Positions 10,808 to 22,984 of a DNA stretch of 64,000 nt are shown here, in pieces. The stretch lies in NCBI RefSeq assembly GCF_963259705.1, contig NC_081844.1:13315715-13379714 (forward strand). The letters run 5' to 3'. Numbering within the stretch: position 1 is the stretch's first letter; each line of letters starts with the position of its first letter. The translations under genes were made by a program, and so were the position numbers. Source of the DNA: Myotis daubentonii (taxonomy: Eukaryota > Chordata > Mammalia > Chiroptera > Vespertilionidae). The notes under the pieces were generated by a model that saw only the letters and a program-made list of their open reading frames with translations, made no database searches and was not told the DNA's origin.

Positions 10808-12807
10808 CATATATCCTGTCCACAGATTATTTTAAAGCAATTCATTATTTCACCTCTAAATATTTATCTCTCTTATAGTTAAGGACCATTTTAAAAACAT
10901 AATTTAATACCATTTTCATACTTTTAAAAACAATTGTAATAACCTAACTTCTTTACTCAAAAGCCATTGCCCCTTGCTGTAGTAAGGCAGTACAACTCTT
11001 ACAGATGAAGTGCTGGTTTACATAGCACCTAAGTACCTGTGTTGGTGACTTGCTTTACCATTTGATGAACAGAGGGTGAAATACTTTCTGTGGTTGAAGA
11101 CAGAAAACTTCACTGAATTTCTTATGTATTTGTTTCTTTGTGAGATTTCATAGTACAGCTTGAGTATGGAACAATACTTACATAGTTACCTTGGGAGTTT
11201 TTGATACTATTTACAGTCTGTTTTACCTGGGAACATTACATAGAGAACCAGACACATTTATTTTCAGGTATCAGCTTCCTGTCTTGTTATATTTTTAAGT
11301 ACCAAAAAATCCACTATGCTTTAGTTATTTTGGCCCTTCTAGGTGCTCATTATATTATCATTCAGTTTGAGCTCTGTATTACCTTGTGTTAATGTGTAGG
11401 TGTAGATGAGAATGTGCGTACATTTATCAATTATCTGTGGTTTTAAGTAATCTCTAGCTTATACTTTCACTAGAACTGACTATAGGGTAAATAAAATTGC
11501 ACTTATGAAACTAGGATTTTTCTTGTTAGGAATGGCTATAACATAACTTGATCAGTCTTAGGGTTTTAGATTTCTTCACTGTTCTACCTATAACAACTAC
11601 AATTATCATTGACATAGTACCTTAGTAAATATATTTATGTATTTTATTGTTGACAGTATTACAGATGTCTCCCGTTTTCCTTAACCAATTTTAAAAACTT
11701 TAAAATTCTACTTTGATGGTCATAATTTTGTAAAGGTCTAATGTTAATGTCACCCTTATAAACAGCTGACTAACTTATCTAGTAGTTGTCAAAGTTCAGA
11801 TCTGATGGCACTGAATCCTTTTAAATAAATTGACATAACTTAAAATTCTAACATCCATTTTCTAGCTTTTTACTCTGTATTTTACACTACGCTTTGAGTG
11901 CTTATGCTTGGCAATGTTGTGTAGCAAGGTTGGTTAAAAAAGACCCAATTTACAACTTGTTACTGATTTTAGTATTCTGACCTTTGAAATGAAATTAGTA
12001 ATAGCATGATTGAACATCTAGAATATCATTGATTAATTGCTACTGTAATAAGGAAGAGAAAAATCCATACCCCTAATAAGTTTATGCTTTCCTTATCCAT
12101 ACATTTTTACTGTCATTTGTCATTCCCAGGGCTGTTTATAAAAATAGAAATAGGTATATCAGAGTTCTTACTCCCCAACTTCATCTAAACTCTTAAGTTT
12201 CATGGAAGGTGGCCATGCTGTTGTTAACTTGACTTTTGTTAATCATTTTTAACACAGTTTTCAGTTTGTATTGATTTCAATTAGAAAAATCTTTATTGTG
12301 AACAGAAAATAATTGTTAGTATAAAGTGAGTTTTTCTTCCCCTTTTTCTATTTTTTCTTTTACTGTGACAAGATAAAAATTTTGAGACATTTTAAATTAA
12401 AATCATAGTGACTGGAGAGTGAGAGAAAGAGACAGAGCAATTAGCCTGTCGATAGCTATTAATAGCTCTGATGAAAGACTGCTTACATTCCTGTATATCC
12501 GTTAGAATTTAAGATTAATCTCCAGTGGCTATTTCTGAGATTATCCAAAAGAGAGAATAGCCAGGCACCATAGAACCCCCAGTGGCCTCCCGTTTATTTA
12601 CACATGAACTTTCTAATCTGCCCACTGCTAATCTATAGGAGCAGACTTTTTTTTTCCACTCTGCTGCCTATCCCAGAACTAGCCCTGCTTCACCTCCTCC
12701 CACCCCCTTTGTCTGTTGCTAATGTAAATCCTTTCAGAAAGGCTTATATCCCCCTTCCTTGCTCCCCTGCCCTCCTCCCCTTACTTGATGTATAAAAACA
12801 CTTGCAA
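10808..12807. other. KCTD9 intron, no gene recognised
   Basis: AT-rich single-copy-looking DNA. About 50 bp at 11638-11690 ('gtattacagatgtctccc') resemble the L1 3' end at 3335-3580. No pentapeptide-repeat exon was found here, so earlier KCTD9 exons probably lie left of the window. Confidence 0.5.
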
Positions 12808-12808
12808 G

Positions 12809-13040
12809 CCCTAGCCGATTTGGCTCAATGGATAGAGCATCAGCCTGTGGACTGAGGGGTCCCGGGTTCCATTCCTGTCAAGGGCACATGCCCGGATTGC
12901 AGGCTTGATCTCCAGTAGGTGGCGTGCAAGAAACAGCCAATCAATGATTCTCTCTCATCATTGATGTTTCTATCTCTCCTTTCCTCTCTGAAATCAATAA
13001 AAATATATATAAAAAATAAATTTTAAAAATAAATAAAAAG
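12809..13040 (+). repeat. Ves SINE
   Basis: 'ccctagccgatttggctcaatggatagagcatcagcctg' head with tRNA-like boxes, TC-rich middle and an A-rich tail with AATAAA-type motifs. Near-duplicates 'acacttgcaa' and 'agacttgcaa' flank it. Confidence 0.9.
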
Positions 13041-13230
13041 ACTTGCAAATCTCCAGGACATTGGACATTCCTATCTTTCCTACGTAACCTTGCTGATAGT
13101 GGTTTAGACTCTATGCCCCAAGATTAGTCTCTTGGGGTTTTGTTTTGTTTTGGTTTGGTTTGGTTTTTGTTTGTTTGGGTTTTTTTAGTAATGGCCTAAT
13201 ATACCTTTAAAAAAAAAAAAAAGACTTTCA

Positions 13231-13424
13231 GGCCCTGGCCAGTGTGACTTAATTGGTGAGAATGTCATCTTATTCACTAGGAGGTGGTGGGTTTGATCCC
13301 TGGTTGCCATGTGCAGGGTCACCGATTTGATGTTTCTCTCTCACATCGATGGTTTTTTTTCTCTCTCTCTCTCCCTTACTCTCTTTAAATCAATAAAAAT
13401 TATAATAATAAAATAAAAAGACTT
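13231..13424 (+). repeat. Ves SINE, diverged
   Basis: 'ggccctggccagtgtgactt' head to 'aaatcaataaaaattataat' tail. The flanks 'aaagactttcaggcc' and 'aaagactttaagcc' look like a target duplication. It ends about 100 bp before the first KCTD9 exon in the window. Confidence 0.85.
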
Positions 13425-13521
13425 TAAGCCATGGAAGTTAAACATTTTTTGTTTAACAACTGTTTGACCCAATTTTTTCTTTTCCAAACAAAATTCTGAA
13501 TCTTAATCTTTTCTTTGCCAG

Positions 13522-13627
13522 TGTGCAAATCTCCAGGGAGTCAAGATGCTCTGTTCTAATGCAGAAGGTGCATCCCTGAAACTGTGTAATTTTGAAGATC
13601 CTTCTGGTATTAAAGCCAATTTAGAAG
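13522..13627 (+). CDS. KCTD9: KCTD9 antepenultimate coding exon
   Basis: The acceptor is 'tttctttgccag' and the donor G|GTGAGA. 106 nt encode CANLQGVKMLC...KANLE plus the first base of a Gly codon. Starts in phase 0, ends in phase 1. Confidence 0.93.
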
Positions 13628-14979
13628 GTGAGATTCTGTCTATAATTACCTTTTCTACGGGGAAAACATACCATTAAGTAAAAAGCCCAGCAAAGTAATT
13701 GTTACAGGTAAATCATAACCATAGCTGGGTAGATTTCCTCTGTCACCGTGCTTGGAGAATTTGCACAGGAATCAGTCATATCTTGGTCTGAGTCGTAGGC
13801 TAACCAACATTGAGAACTCTGGGAGATCCATTCTCTGACATTTAATAAGGCCTCAGTCGGAGAATTACATATCAACACCTTAAACTTTCAAACAGAGCAG
13901 CATATTCTTATGCTGACCAAAATTAAGAATTTCAGTTTGCACAAAGCCAGGCACTTTCTGTCATTTTTAAATTTAATTTTTTGTTTATGAATTTCTTATT
14001 GCTCTCTTGTATCTGTGCACTGGTCACTTTGTTTACTTGTGTATTTAGAAGGCATAATACTTTTCTCCCTTGTCAGAAACTTATGGAGACATATTATAAA
14101 AGTGCTAATTATCCTAAGACCGAATTGAATTACTCCCTCAAAAATATAGACTAAAACATTCTTAAGTCATAGTATGAGCTAACACATCATTAACAGTGAA
14201 CTCTATATATGTAAGTTGATTGAGGCACTGAGATTTATAGTTCAGAATCATTTTCAAAAGTTAGAGGGCCTTGTCATCATTCTTTTCCATTTAAGTCTTA
14301 AAGTGGTTTCATTGAAGGTGGGCGACTATAAATATTTTCAAGTTCAACTAATCCCCAAATATGTTCACTCTAGGTGCTAATCTAAAAGGTGTGGATATGG
14401 AAGGAAGTCAAATGACAGGCATTAACCTGAGAGTTGCTACCTTAAAAAATGCAAAGTTGAAGAATTGTAACCTCAGAGGAGCAACTCTGGCAGGAACTGA
14501 TTTAGAGGTGAGTCACCAATTTTAAAGAGTTTCTGTTAGCATTGGCCAGGTGGCTCAGCTGCTTGGAGCTTCCTCCCATACACTAAAAGGTTGCATATTA
14601 CATTCCCAGTCTGGGCACATACCACATTCCTAGGTTGTAGGTTCGATTCCCATTCAGACACTTAAGGGAGTCAACCATCGATATTTCTCTCTCATGTTGA
14701 TGTTTCTCTCTCTCTCTCTCTTTGTCTCCCCCTTCCTTTCTCTCTAAAAATCAGTAAGAATATCCTCAGGTGAGGATTGGGGGAAAAAATTTTTTGTTAA
14801 TCTAAAATCACTGAGTACCTCATACAAAATTTATTGGAATCGTAAAGTAGTTGCCTGGCCCTGGTGGGGTACCTCAGTTGGTTAGAGCATTCGATACACC
14901 AGGGTTGCAGGTTTGATTCCCAGGGCACATATAAGAATCAACCAATGAATGCATGAATAAGTGGAACAACAAGTCAATG

Positions 14980-15040
<61 letters not shown>

Positions 15041-17003
15041 CCTTTCTCCCCCTCCCCCTTCCTCTCTCTCTCTAACATCAACCAATCAATAAAGTAATTG
15101 GCTGGTAAGAACTTTGGGGTAACATGCCAGAACGGCTGGAGGGATGTTTTCCTTTCAAGTGCTTATTAAAACAAACCTGAATTCCAGAGCACAATCAGTT
15201 CCTAAGTCAGAGAGCCAGTTTCACATGGGAAGATTCATTTGACATTCTAAGTTCATTTCATTTCTCGCTTTTCCTTGAGTTTTCTCATGTAGATAAGTTT
15301 GATGGGTGCTTTATTGACCTGATTTATCGTTTTTCTTGTTTCAATTCCAAACAATTAAATGGGGCCAGATTATTCCTTGAACTACTTGAGAAATTTAAAC
15401 GATATCCAGGTTTGAAATCAGGTTGGGGAAAGCCTATTCTAAATTGGCATCATATTCTTTTTAATTCTCAGCGTGAGATTTTAATTCAGCTTTCTCCTGA
15501 GCACTGTTTTCTATATTTTGTCTTGATTTGCCAGTTTTGCCAGCTGGCTCAGTAGCTGTAGATAAGCCTGCCTTGGCGCTGTCCAGTAGCATTCCTGCAG
15601 TGCTGGGCATGCTCTGTGTCTGTTCGGTACAGCAGCCATCAGCCCACATGGCTGTTGAACACTGCAAATGTGGGTAGTGTAAGTGGGAAATGAATTCTTA
15701 AGTTTATTTAATTTTAATTCATTTCAATGTAAAGGGGCACATTTGGCTGGTGCCATCATATTAGACAGCACAGCCTTAAACAAGAAAATCTGGCATAGAT
15801 TGGATTGTAGAGAACAGTACATCAAAATTTGCTGTTGATTTTTTTAAAATGTTTTGCCTTGTTCTCTTAATACTAAGCAGCAAAATAGCAGATCCTATTA
15901 AACTTAAAGGCAAAAGTGCCAGCCTACAGCTGAGGGTTGACTCCTGGGGGGTAGCAGCTGACATTCTAACCTAAAAGGAGATGTGCCGTCACCCTTCTCT
16001 AACTATGGTCCCCACCGTCCCCAGGGACTATTTCAGAATCTCTTGTCTCATCTGTCACACTATAATCGCAAGAGAAATTTAAAAACAGTTTGCAATGATG
16101 GTGGTAGTTACACTGTTGTATAGGTTTATTAAAACTAATTGAATTGTGCACATAATTTGGGGGTTAAAAAAGGCAGTTCCTTGCTATAAAAATATTAGGG
16201 TTGAGGAATGGAATTTAATTATTAAGTAAAATCTGTTTCTCTCAGATTTTTCAAAATAGTGTCTCAATTCTCCTCCCACCCCCTTTCATTGTTGTTGTTC
16301 TTAGATTGTGGTAAAATTGTTTAGATAATATTTACTAAATTTGAGTCCAATTTTAAATGATTTTAAATGATTGATTATAAAATACATGATCACAAGGGAC
16401 ATTTCTGTGTTAACATCTGGGGGAAGGCGGGGGGGGGGGGGGGGGGCGGGGCGGTCAGCCAGAGCATCAACTAGAGAGGAAAAATGGAAATATCAGAACA
16501 TCTGACTTTTTTTTTTAAAATATATTTTATTGATTTTTTACAGAGAGGAAGGGAGAGAGATAGAGAGTTAGAAACATCGATGAGCGAGACACATCGATCA
16601 GCTACCTCCTGCACATCTCCCACTGGGGATGTGCCCGCAACCCAGGTACATGCCCTTGACTGGAATCGAACCTGGGACCCTCCAGTCCGCAGGCCGACGC
16701 TCCATCCACTGAGCCAAACCGGTCTCGGCAGAACATCTGACTTTTAAAACCGCAATTTTCCAGAAATAACCAAGTTTTATTGTATAGCAACCTTTTCCTA
16801 ACATGCCTAGGAATCATTTTGGGGAAGGAACAGATAAAACCTTAAATCTCTGTATTAGTTACACAGTTACTGTTTTTGTCTTACAGAACTGCGACTTGTC
16901 TGGGTGTGACCTTCAAGAAGCCAACCTGAGAGGTTCCAACGTTAAGGGAGCTATATTTGAAGAGATGCTGACACCACTCCATATGTCACAAAGTGTCAGA
17001 TGA
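13522..17003 (+). CDS. KCTD9: KCTD9, last three coding exons (partial gene)
   Basis: Exons 13522-13627, 14374-14507 and 16887-17003 join in phase to encode the last 118 residues of KCTD9, ending MLTPLHMSQSVR and a TGA. KCTD9 is a BTB/KCTD-family protein, a likely substrate adaptor of CUL3 ubiquitin ligase. Its C-terminal half is a pentapeptide-repeat beta-helix of A(D/N)LXX repeats. The sequence shows those repeats: CANLQG, KANLEGANLKG, CNLRGATLAGTDLENCDLSG, CDLQEANLRGSN. The N-terminal DUF3354/KHA-like and BTB parts are encoded upstream of the window. Neighbour order with GNRH1 and DOCK5 matches human 8p21.2. Identification rests on recalled family sequence. No breaks are seen. Confidence 0.95.
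14374..14507 (+). CDS. KCTD9: KCTD9 penultimate coding exon
   Basis: The acceptor is 'gttcactctag' and the donor GAG|GTGAGT. 134 nt encode G-ANLKGVDMEGSQMTG ... AGTDLE, pentapeptide repeats. The split Gly codon is completed from the previous exon. Confidence 0.93.
14541..14795 (+). repeat. Ves-related SINE, old
   Basis: 'ttggccaggtggctcagctg' head, a TC run and the reverse-type tail 'atatcctcaggtgaggatt'. It lies 30 bp after the KCTD9 exon at 14374-14507. Confidence 0.75.
14853..15098 (+). repeat. Ves-related SINE with (TC)n expansion
   Basis: 'gcctggccctggtggggtacctcagttggttagag' head. The internal TC tract has expanded at 14983-15035. It ends 'catcaaccaatcaataaag'. Confidence 0.8.
14983..15035. 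repeat. (TC)n microsatellite
   Basis: A nearly pure TC dinucleotide run within the SINE at 14853-15098. Confidence 0.95.
15099..16493. other. KCTD9 intron, no feature recognised apart from a G-run
   Basis: Ordinary AT-rich intron. A G homopolymer lies at about 16429-16450. No coding signal or clear interspersed repeat was recognised by eye. Confidence 0.5.
16511..16728 (-). repeat. Ves SINE, antisense, young
   Basis: It runs from T-run and 'aaaatatattttattgatttttt' to 'gagccaaaccggtctcgg'. It is flanked by a perfect 17-bp target duplication CAGAACATCTGACTTTT at 16494-16510 and 16729-16745. It sits about 160 bp before the last KCTD9 exon. Confidence 0.95.
16887..17003 (+). CDS. KCTD9: KCTD9 terminal coding exon
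   Basis: The acceptor is 'tttttgtcttacag'. 117 nt encode NCDLSGCDLQEANLRGSN ... HMSQSVR and stop TGA at 17001-17003, completing the pentapeptide-repeat domain. Confidence 0.95.
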   Translation, partial: NCDLSGCDLQEANLRGSNVKGAIFEEMLTPLHMSQSVR

Positions 17004-18450
17004 GAATTTAGGGCTGGAGGAAGATGCTCAAAATGAAAATGTTTTCATTATCACTTTTATTTCTCCACTCAGTTGTGTAGAAGACATAACACTGTAAGGA
17101 AATTAAAAAGACAAAACCATTTAGAGGATTATGCTTGTTCTCAGTGGTGCATAAGGGAAAAGTGGCTTTTCCCCACATTCTGGTATCACCAGAGAAGCAC
17201 TCATTTACCAGCTGTAGGGAGGCTAGGTTAGATTGCTGCCTTTAGAGTGGAGTGGGGGGTTCGCCTGGCTTTATGACCGGAAATGCTTTCTATCATATTT
17301 GCTTTAGATAGGCATGATGCGGAATTACCATCTTGGTTTGAAATGCATTTGAGGATTTTCATTTATGAGAAGCACAACCTATGAAATTTTATTTATTGAG
17401 TCTCTAGATGCATATGGATATTTAAATTGTTAAACTTTATGAAAATTGCAAGAGGCTGTTCAGGTTATAAAAAGCTCTAGGACTGCCTCCCTTTACCTGT
17501 CACACCGTGTGAATATGGTGAGATCAGACTCCCAAAGGCTCTCTTTTAAGGTTCATTTTAATAATGGTTATTTTTTTAGAACAAAATAGTAGCTGAATTA
17601 AAGAAATCCTCCGTTCTACTGGGTGAGACAAGAGTTGAAAGAAAGACATCATTGTACATCATTGTCAGCTGAAGTCACAGTGGAACTCTGTAGTAACAAC
17701 CTATAGGAACAACTTTTAAAGGAGCACTCTTCAGAATTTCATTCTAAGCAAGTTCCACTCAATGCAGACCAGGCAATCTTTTATTTACACTACCAGCCTA
17801 GTTTCCTCCTGTACAGTCAAAACAAGCATAGAAAGATACTTCAAAACCAAAAAACCAAAGTGTGTTACTAATACTTAATTCAGTGGCCAAATAGTTTAAA
17901 CAGGGCCAGCTTAGAACTAGATACTAAGTCTCAATCCACTGCAATCAAACGCTGTAAAATATGAATGGGTATTGCAAAGTCATCTTTTAGATAGCTAGAA
18001 TTGCAGCTAAAAAAAATACCGTGGAGAATGAGGGATTTTAAACTGACTGTTTGATTATAGCCACCAAAAAAACTTAAAAACATTTGGCTGGTCCAAAATG
18101 TAATACCAGTCAGTCAGCACCTGTGGTTCTTTAACTTATATTTTCTCATTTGGTTTTGTTTTAATAATTTTAGCCTCGTTTTCTTGAGTCATTATCTCTC
18201 TGCAGCAGCAGAGACGGGGCCTGTACTTCCTCACCAGTAAACGGTGTCCTTACATCTGCCCCAAGAGCAGGAATAGTGCTGTATCCAAATGGATTCTGAA
18301 TTCTCCAGACTCATCAGTTGAGGCAATGAATTATTAAAACCCACTTTGTATCCTTTGGGAGGATGACATGTCTTGAATATTTACGTAGCTTATTCTTCTA
18401 TATATACATATGCAAAGCTTTCCTTACAATAAAGGATATACACATAGTGG
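17004..18450 (+). other. KCTD9: KCTD9 3' UTR
   Basis: Single-copy sequence after the stop codon, running to the canonical polyadenylation signal AATAAA at 18428-18433. The cleavage point is inferred at about 18450. An ATTAAA at about 17101 could support a short form. Confidence 0.6.
18428..18433 (+). terminator. Likely KCTD9 poly(A) signal
   Basis: AATAAA in 'ccttacaataaaggatata', 1.4 kb after the stop codon. Chosen as the first canonical signal in a plausible position. Confidence 0.5.
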
Positions 18451-18909
18451 GAGGAAATCAGGCCTTAACAGGTAAAGGAAAGCAACTTCAGAAATGAATT
18501 ATTTTCTTTGCTTTATTATTTTTACCAAGACAGAGAAGTATTGTATTGAGAGATATCTATTTTCATAATCAATATGTGCCTAAATTATATTTAAACCATT
18601 TCACTCTGTAGTATATTTTCAACAATTATAGAAAATGTGGTTCATCTACTTAAGGGTACCTCTGTAGACATAACCTGAAAGTGCAGAAGAATCTGAAAGA
18701 TGAAACATGACAGTCTTAGAAACTGCAGAGTTCGGGTCTAATGTATACTGCATTAATAAACAATGTGAAATGTTGAAAAGGAGTTTCTTGTCTGGCTTTT
18801 GAAAAGCAACACTTTCTAATTTTTGCTCATATTTCTTCAGTATGTATTGATGACTAACCTGAGGGTCTGGGTGGAAAAAGAAATACAGCATAACGCTTAC
18901 TATGGGCTA

Positions 18910-19076
18910 GTTTTTTTAATTTATTTTTAAAAATTGATTTGAGAGAGAGAGAAACATCTATTCATTCCACTTATTTATGCATTCACTCATTTATTCTTGT
19001 ATGTGCCCTGAGTGGGCACCCCCAACCTTGGGGTATTGGAATGACGCTCTAACCAACTGAGCTGCCCAACCAGGTA
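18910..19076 (-). repeat. Old Ves-related SINE, antisense
   Basis: 'tttaaaaattgatttgagagagagagaaac' tail side, and 'ccaactgagctgcccaaccagg' head side in reverse. It lacks parts of the Ves middle. Confidence 0.75.
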
Positions 19077-19090
19077 GTTCATTAACTTAT

Positions 19091-19475
19091 TGGCCCTGAC
19101 TGGTTAGAGCAGTGATGGCGAACCTATGGCACGCGTGTCAAAGGTGACACGCGAACTCATTTTTTTGGTTGATTTTTCTTTGTTAAATGGCATTTAAATA
19201 TATAAAATAAATATCAAAAATATAAGTCTTTGTTCTACTATGGTTGCAAATATCAAAAAATTTCTATATGTGACACGGCACCAGAGTTAAGTTAGGGTTT
19301 TTCAAAATGCTGACACGCCGAGCTCAAAAGGTTCGCCATCACTGGGTTAGAGCATAGGCCAATCTATGTGGCGCTCTCATATCAATGTTTCTCTCTCTTC
19401 CCACCCTCCCATCCCCACCTGCTTCCACGCTCTCTACAAATCAATGGAAAAATATCCTCCAGTGAGTATTAACAA
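19091..19475 (+). repeat. Ves-related SINE interrupted by a hAT element
   Basis: The head 'tggccctgactggttagag' (19091-19109) and the remainder from 'ggttagagcataggccaat' to 'aatatcctccagtgagtatt' are separated by the hAT insertion at 19110-19344. Confidence 0.8.
19110..19344. mobile_element. Non-autonomous hAT transposon (235 bp)
   Basis: Terminal inverted repeats CAGTGATGGCGAACCT at both ends, flanked by a perfect 8-bp target duplication GGTTAGAG (19102-19109 and 19345-19352). An 8-bp duplication with CA..TG ends is diagnostic of hAT. No transposase is encoded. It is younger than the SINE it splits. Confidence 0.93.
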
Positions 19476-20116
19476 AAAAAGAAGAAAGGGCCATTAAAGT
19501 AAATTTATTTAAGCATTATTTTATGATCCCCTTAAAATCCACCAACAGGAAGAAATTTCAAAAAAGAAAAGACTGCCTTCCAAAATTCAATTAATTTGTG
19601 TCACTCTAGCTGATGAGCATTACCAGTTAGCTTTATTAGGTTGTTTAAATATGTTGCCCCCCACACACACCCTCCAAAACATTCCTGCCTGACCACTAGA
19701 GAGAATTTTAAGGAGGGAGGAAAGTTTCAAAATAGTAAAACTTCCATTAGGCCTAGTGATGAAACATGTGCATGTACAGAGGCAAAAATACAGTTATTGT
19801 TGGAAAGAAGGGACAGAAAAATGTTTTATAGCTAAATTATCTACATGTATAAAATTTAGTACTCTACTGTGTAATTGTTCAGAGCATTATTTTATATTAT
19901 GCTGTAATTTAGCCTAGTAATTTAGCCCACCTGCTTCCACACTCTAAAAATCAGTGGAAAACTACAGTTTCAAAGAAATTTTAGTAGGAAGTAATGTAAA
20001 TTTATTTCCTTATGAAGTTACCATCACAAATCAAGATTTGAAGATTTTCTCCAGTTCATTTATGAATTGGCTATTTGTACTGTAAATCTGCCCTCACATC
20101 AACTTTAAATCATCTT

Positions 20117-20200
20117 TTTAAAAAAAATCCTCACCCGAGGATTATGTTTCTGTTGATTTTACAGAGGGGAGGGAGGGAGGGAGAGAGAGAGAGAGAGAGG

Positions 20201-20261
<61 letters not shown>

Positions 20262-20355
20262 TGCAAACCAGGTATGTGCCCTGACCAGGAATTGAACCTT
20301 CCAGCTTTCGGTGTAAGGTACAATGCTCCAACCAACTGAGCCACACGGCCAGGAC
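20117..20355 (-). repeat. Ves-related SINE, antisense, with (GA)n
   Basis: 'aatcctcacccgaggattatg' tail side and 'ccaactgagccacacggccagga' head side in reverse. The pyrimidine tract has expanded to a long GA run. Confidence 0.85.
20166..20258. repeat. (GA)n/(GGGA)n microsatellite
   Basis: A GAGA run with interspersed GGGA units within the SINE. It gives spurious open frames on both strands. Confidence 0.95.
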
Positions 20356-21739
20356 TAAGTCATCTTTAATATATGAACAAAGAAAAGCAGTTACTTTATT
20401 TTCCATACCGAGCACCTATTCGAGGATTAATTTTCTGAAACCCTTTCACAACCTTAGATATGTCAGCAGGTGTTCAGGAGTTCTTCCTGCTGAGATTTCA
20501 CATTAGGACAAAAAAAGAGGTTTGCATCTGTCAGTCGACAAGATTACTAAATCACTATTGTTGCATATTAATAATTTAAAAGTGTTTCTTTTAATGCTGA
20601 TAATGAAGCCATTTTCCCTCTAAAGCCATACTTTGTTAGAAAAATTCTAAATTTAGGAAAAAAAATGGTAACTCTAAAATCCAATTATTTGAACCCAGTT
20701 TACTAAATTTAGCTTCATGGTAAATTGTTCTGTCCTTGGAACTACATGAAAGTTCAGAGTTTGTCACTAAACATCAAGATCTTGTTAATTGCATATGTGA
20801 TGCCCTCTTTGATGCTATAGAAAATTAAACAAATCTGACCTTTGCCCTTGATATCTGTGACCTACTACAATACTAATGCAGACTTAGAGTGCATAAAGCA
20901 TACTGAATGAGTTCATAGAGTATGTGGCTATCTTCATCTGAAAACTTCAAAGCATTATTCAAGAATGTAATACCAGCTGATAGAAATAAGAAATCCAGTG
21001 GTGCCTAACCCGAGCTAAGTGGTCAGTCTGACAGTAAGGGCCAGCAGTCCTTACTCCCTTCTCTTTAGTCCTAACCAAAGACCACATCTGTTCTGCCACA
21101 CTATTAGAAGAAGCACATCTCTTTCAGCAAACAGGAAATCAACTGGACAAGTTCAATGGACACTGTTCACACATAATGAACTTTTGTTGAAAAATAGCTT
21201 CTCGTTACCTTTCTATTATGGTGAGATGATAGTCCACTCCTTCATGTCAGAATGGGCCTTAAATTATTCAAAGAGTATAAAAAATAATCACGTTTTATTT
21301 TTAGAATTTCCATTTGCAACTATACTTTAACTTGTCCTGCAGCTTGTCCTGAGGATCTGACGGCCTCCAGAGATGGATGAGCAAAGCAGAGGAGTTTATT
21401 TGGGCAGGACACCGTTGCTCCTTTCTCTGAAATCCTTGCAAATGTGATTGTTCCAGAGGACACTGGGCAACAACTGATTGATTAGCGTTCTACCCAAGGA
21501 GAAGCTGCCAGTCCTGGCTCTATAATGACCAATATCCAATTATTTTGAACCATTTTACTATATGTCATAACAGTCCTTACAGCCAATTGAACATGAAAAT
21601 TTAGTTCTATGTCAGATTAAACATATCTTTGTTGCAGAAATAGAGGAAGCATTAGGCTTAATCTGGTTAAAGACCCTTACTTTCATTCATTTATTCATAC
21701 CTATATTTATTGGATGCTAACTACAAATTTATTAACAGA
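20356..21739. other. KCTD9-GNRH1 intergenic DNA
   Basis: Single-copy-looking AT-rich sequence with no exon recognised. An open frame at 21019-21330 (103 codons) has no recognisable family and is judged chance. Confidence 0.5.
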
Positions 21740-22167
21740 CTAGAGGCCCGGAGCAAGAAATTCATGCATGGGTAGGATCCCTAGACCCAGCCTGTGATCA
21801 GGGCCAATCTTCCCCAGCAGCCAGCCCTGCCCTCCTTCCCCCTCCCCCCTACCCCAGTTGCCCTCTGTGTGTGGGGCAACTGGCGGGGCGATTGGGGCCC
21901 TGCTCACACTTGCCTTGGCCTGGTGCCACCCACGTCCACCACCACCCACTCCCAGTTCCCTATTCCCCATTGGGTCATTGGAGCCTGCTGGCTAGGGGGA
22001 GCGACTGAGAGGTTGGCCAGCAGGCCCCCCGATCAAGTGATCAGGGTCTGCAGGCTAGGCACAGCTCCTGCATTGAGCGTCTGCCCCCTGGTGGTCATTG
22101 CATGTCATAGCGACTGGTTGTTCAGCCATCCCAGTCGATTTGCATGTTACACTTTTATTATATAGGA
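21740..22167 (-). mobile_element. HeliBat-type Helitron f, antisense
   Basis: It starts 'ctagaggcccggagcaagaaattcatgc' and ends 'cttttattatatagga' before T. It contains one CTCF-like motif at 22081-22097. Non-autonomous. Confidence 0.88.
22081..22097 (-). promoter_or_regulatory. CTCF-like motif in Helitron f
   Basis: CTGCCCCCTGGTGGTCA on plus, the reverse of TGACCACCAGGGGGCAG, a full match to the CTCF core. Confidence 0.45.
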
Positions 22168-22339
22168 TGTTTAAGATGAAATCCTTGACTATCATGAGTC
22201 AGAGCCCACTGGTAAATTAGAGAAAGACAATATGTACTGAAACAAATGCAATAAAGATCAATGGTTCACTGTCTTTTAAATAATTGTACTGTGTAAACAA
22301 CATATCCAAGGGCTCACTGCTGGGTTGAAGCATCTATCC

Positions 22340-22553
22340 CAGGGGTGGGCAAACTTTCTGACTCGAGGGCCACAATGGGTTCTTAAACTGGACCGGAGGG
22401 CCGGAACAAAAGCATGGATGGAGTGTTTGTGTGAACTAATATAAATTCAAAGTAAACATTACATAAAAGGGTACGGTCTTTTTTTTTTTTTTTAGTTTTA
22501 TTCATTTCAAACGGGCCAGATCTGGCCCGCGGGCCATAGTTTGCCCATGGCTG
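22340..22553. mobile_element. Non-autonomous hAT transposon
   Basis: Left end CAGGGGTGGGCAAACTTT and right end the inverse of CAGCCATGGGCAAACTATG, about 16-bp imperfect inverted repeats. The 8 bp before it is ATCTATCC. After it comes A, then Helitron g, and after Helitron g TCTATAAA, so the right duplication is split by the Helitron. Confidence 0.85.
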
Positions 22554-22554
22554 A

Positions 22555-22984
22555 TCTATACTAATAAAAGGGTAAAATGCTAATTAGACCAGATGTCATT
22601 CTGGACATCCTTCCTGACAAAGCCAGGGCCCGGGCAAAGCCATCCGGAGTCTCGGGGGGGCCTGCAGCCAGCTAGATGGAAGGAAGCCTGGGTCCCAGTT
22701 GCCTGCAGCTGGCCAGCGGGAGGGAAACCCAGGTCCTGGTTGCTTGTGGCTGGCTAGAGGAGGGAAGTCTGGGTCCTGGGTGTGGGGGCTGAGGCAGAGG
22801 TGTTTAGGGTCAATCAGGCAGGCAGGCAAGCTGTTAGGGGCATCAGGCAGGGAGGCGGGTGGTTAAGGGCAATCAGGCAAGCAGGCCAGTGGTTAGGAGC
22901 CAGTGGTCACGGATTGCGAGAGGGTGCAGCCCAGGCTGAGGGACCCTCCCCTCCCATGCACAAATTTCATGCACTGGGCCTCTA
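22555..22984 (+). mobile_element. HeliBat-type Helitron g
   Basis: 5' end TCTATACTAATAAAAGGG (same subfamily as Helitron h) and 3' end 'atgcacaaatttcatgcactgggcctcta' with the final G of CTAG changed or lost. It is inserted at the A|T inside the target duplication of the hAT at 22340-22553. Confidence 0.85.

Noticed and set aside
20131..20415. Ser-Leu or Arg-Glu repeat proteins on both strands
   Set aside because: Translation of a GA/TC microsatellite.
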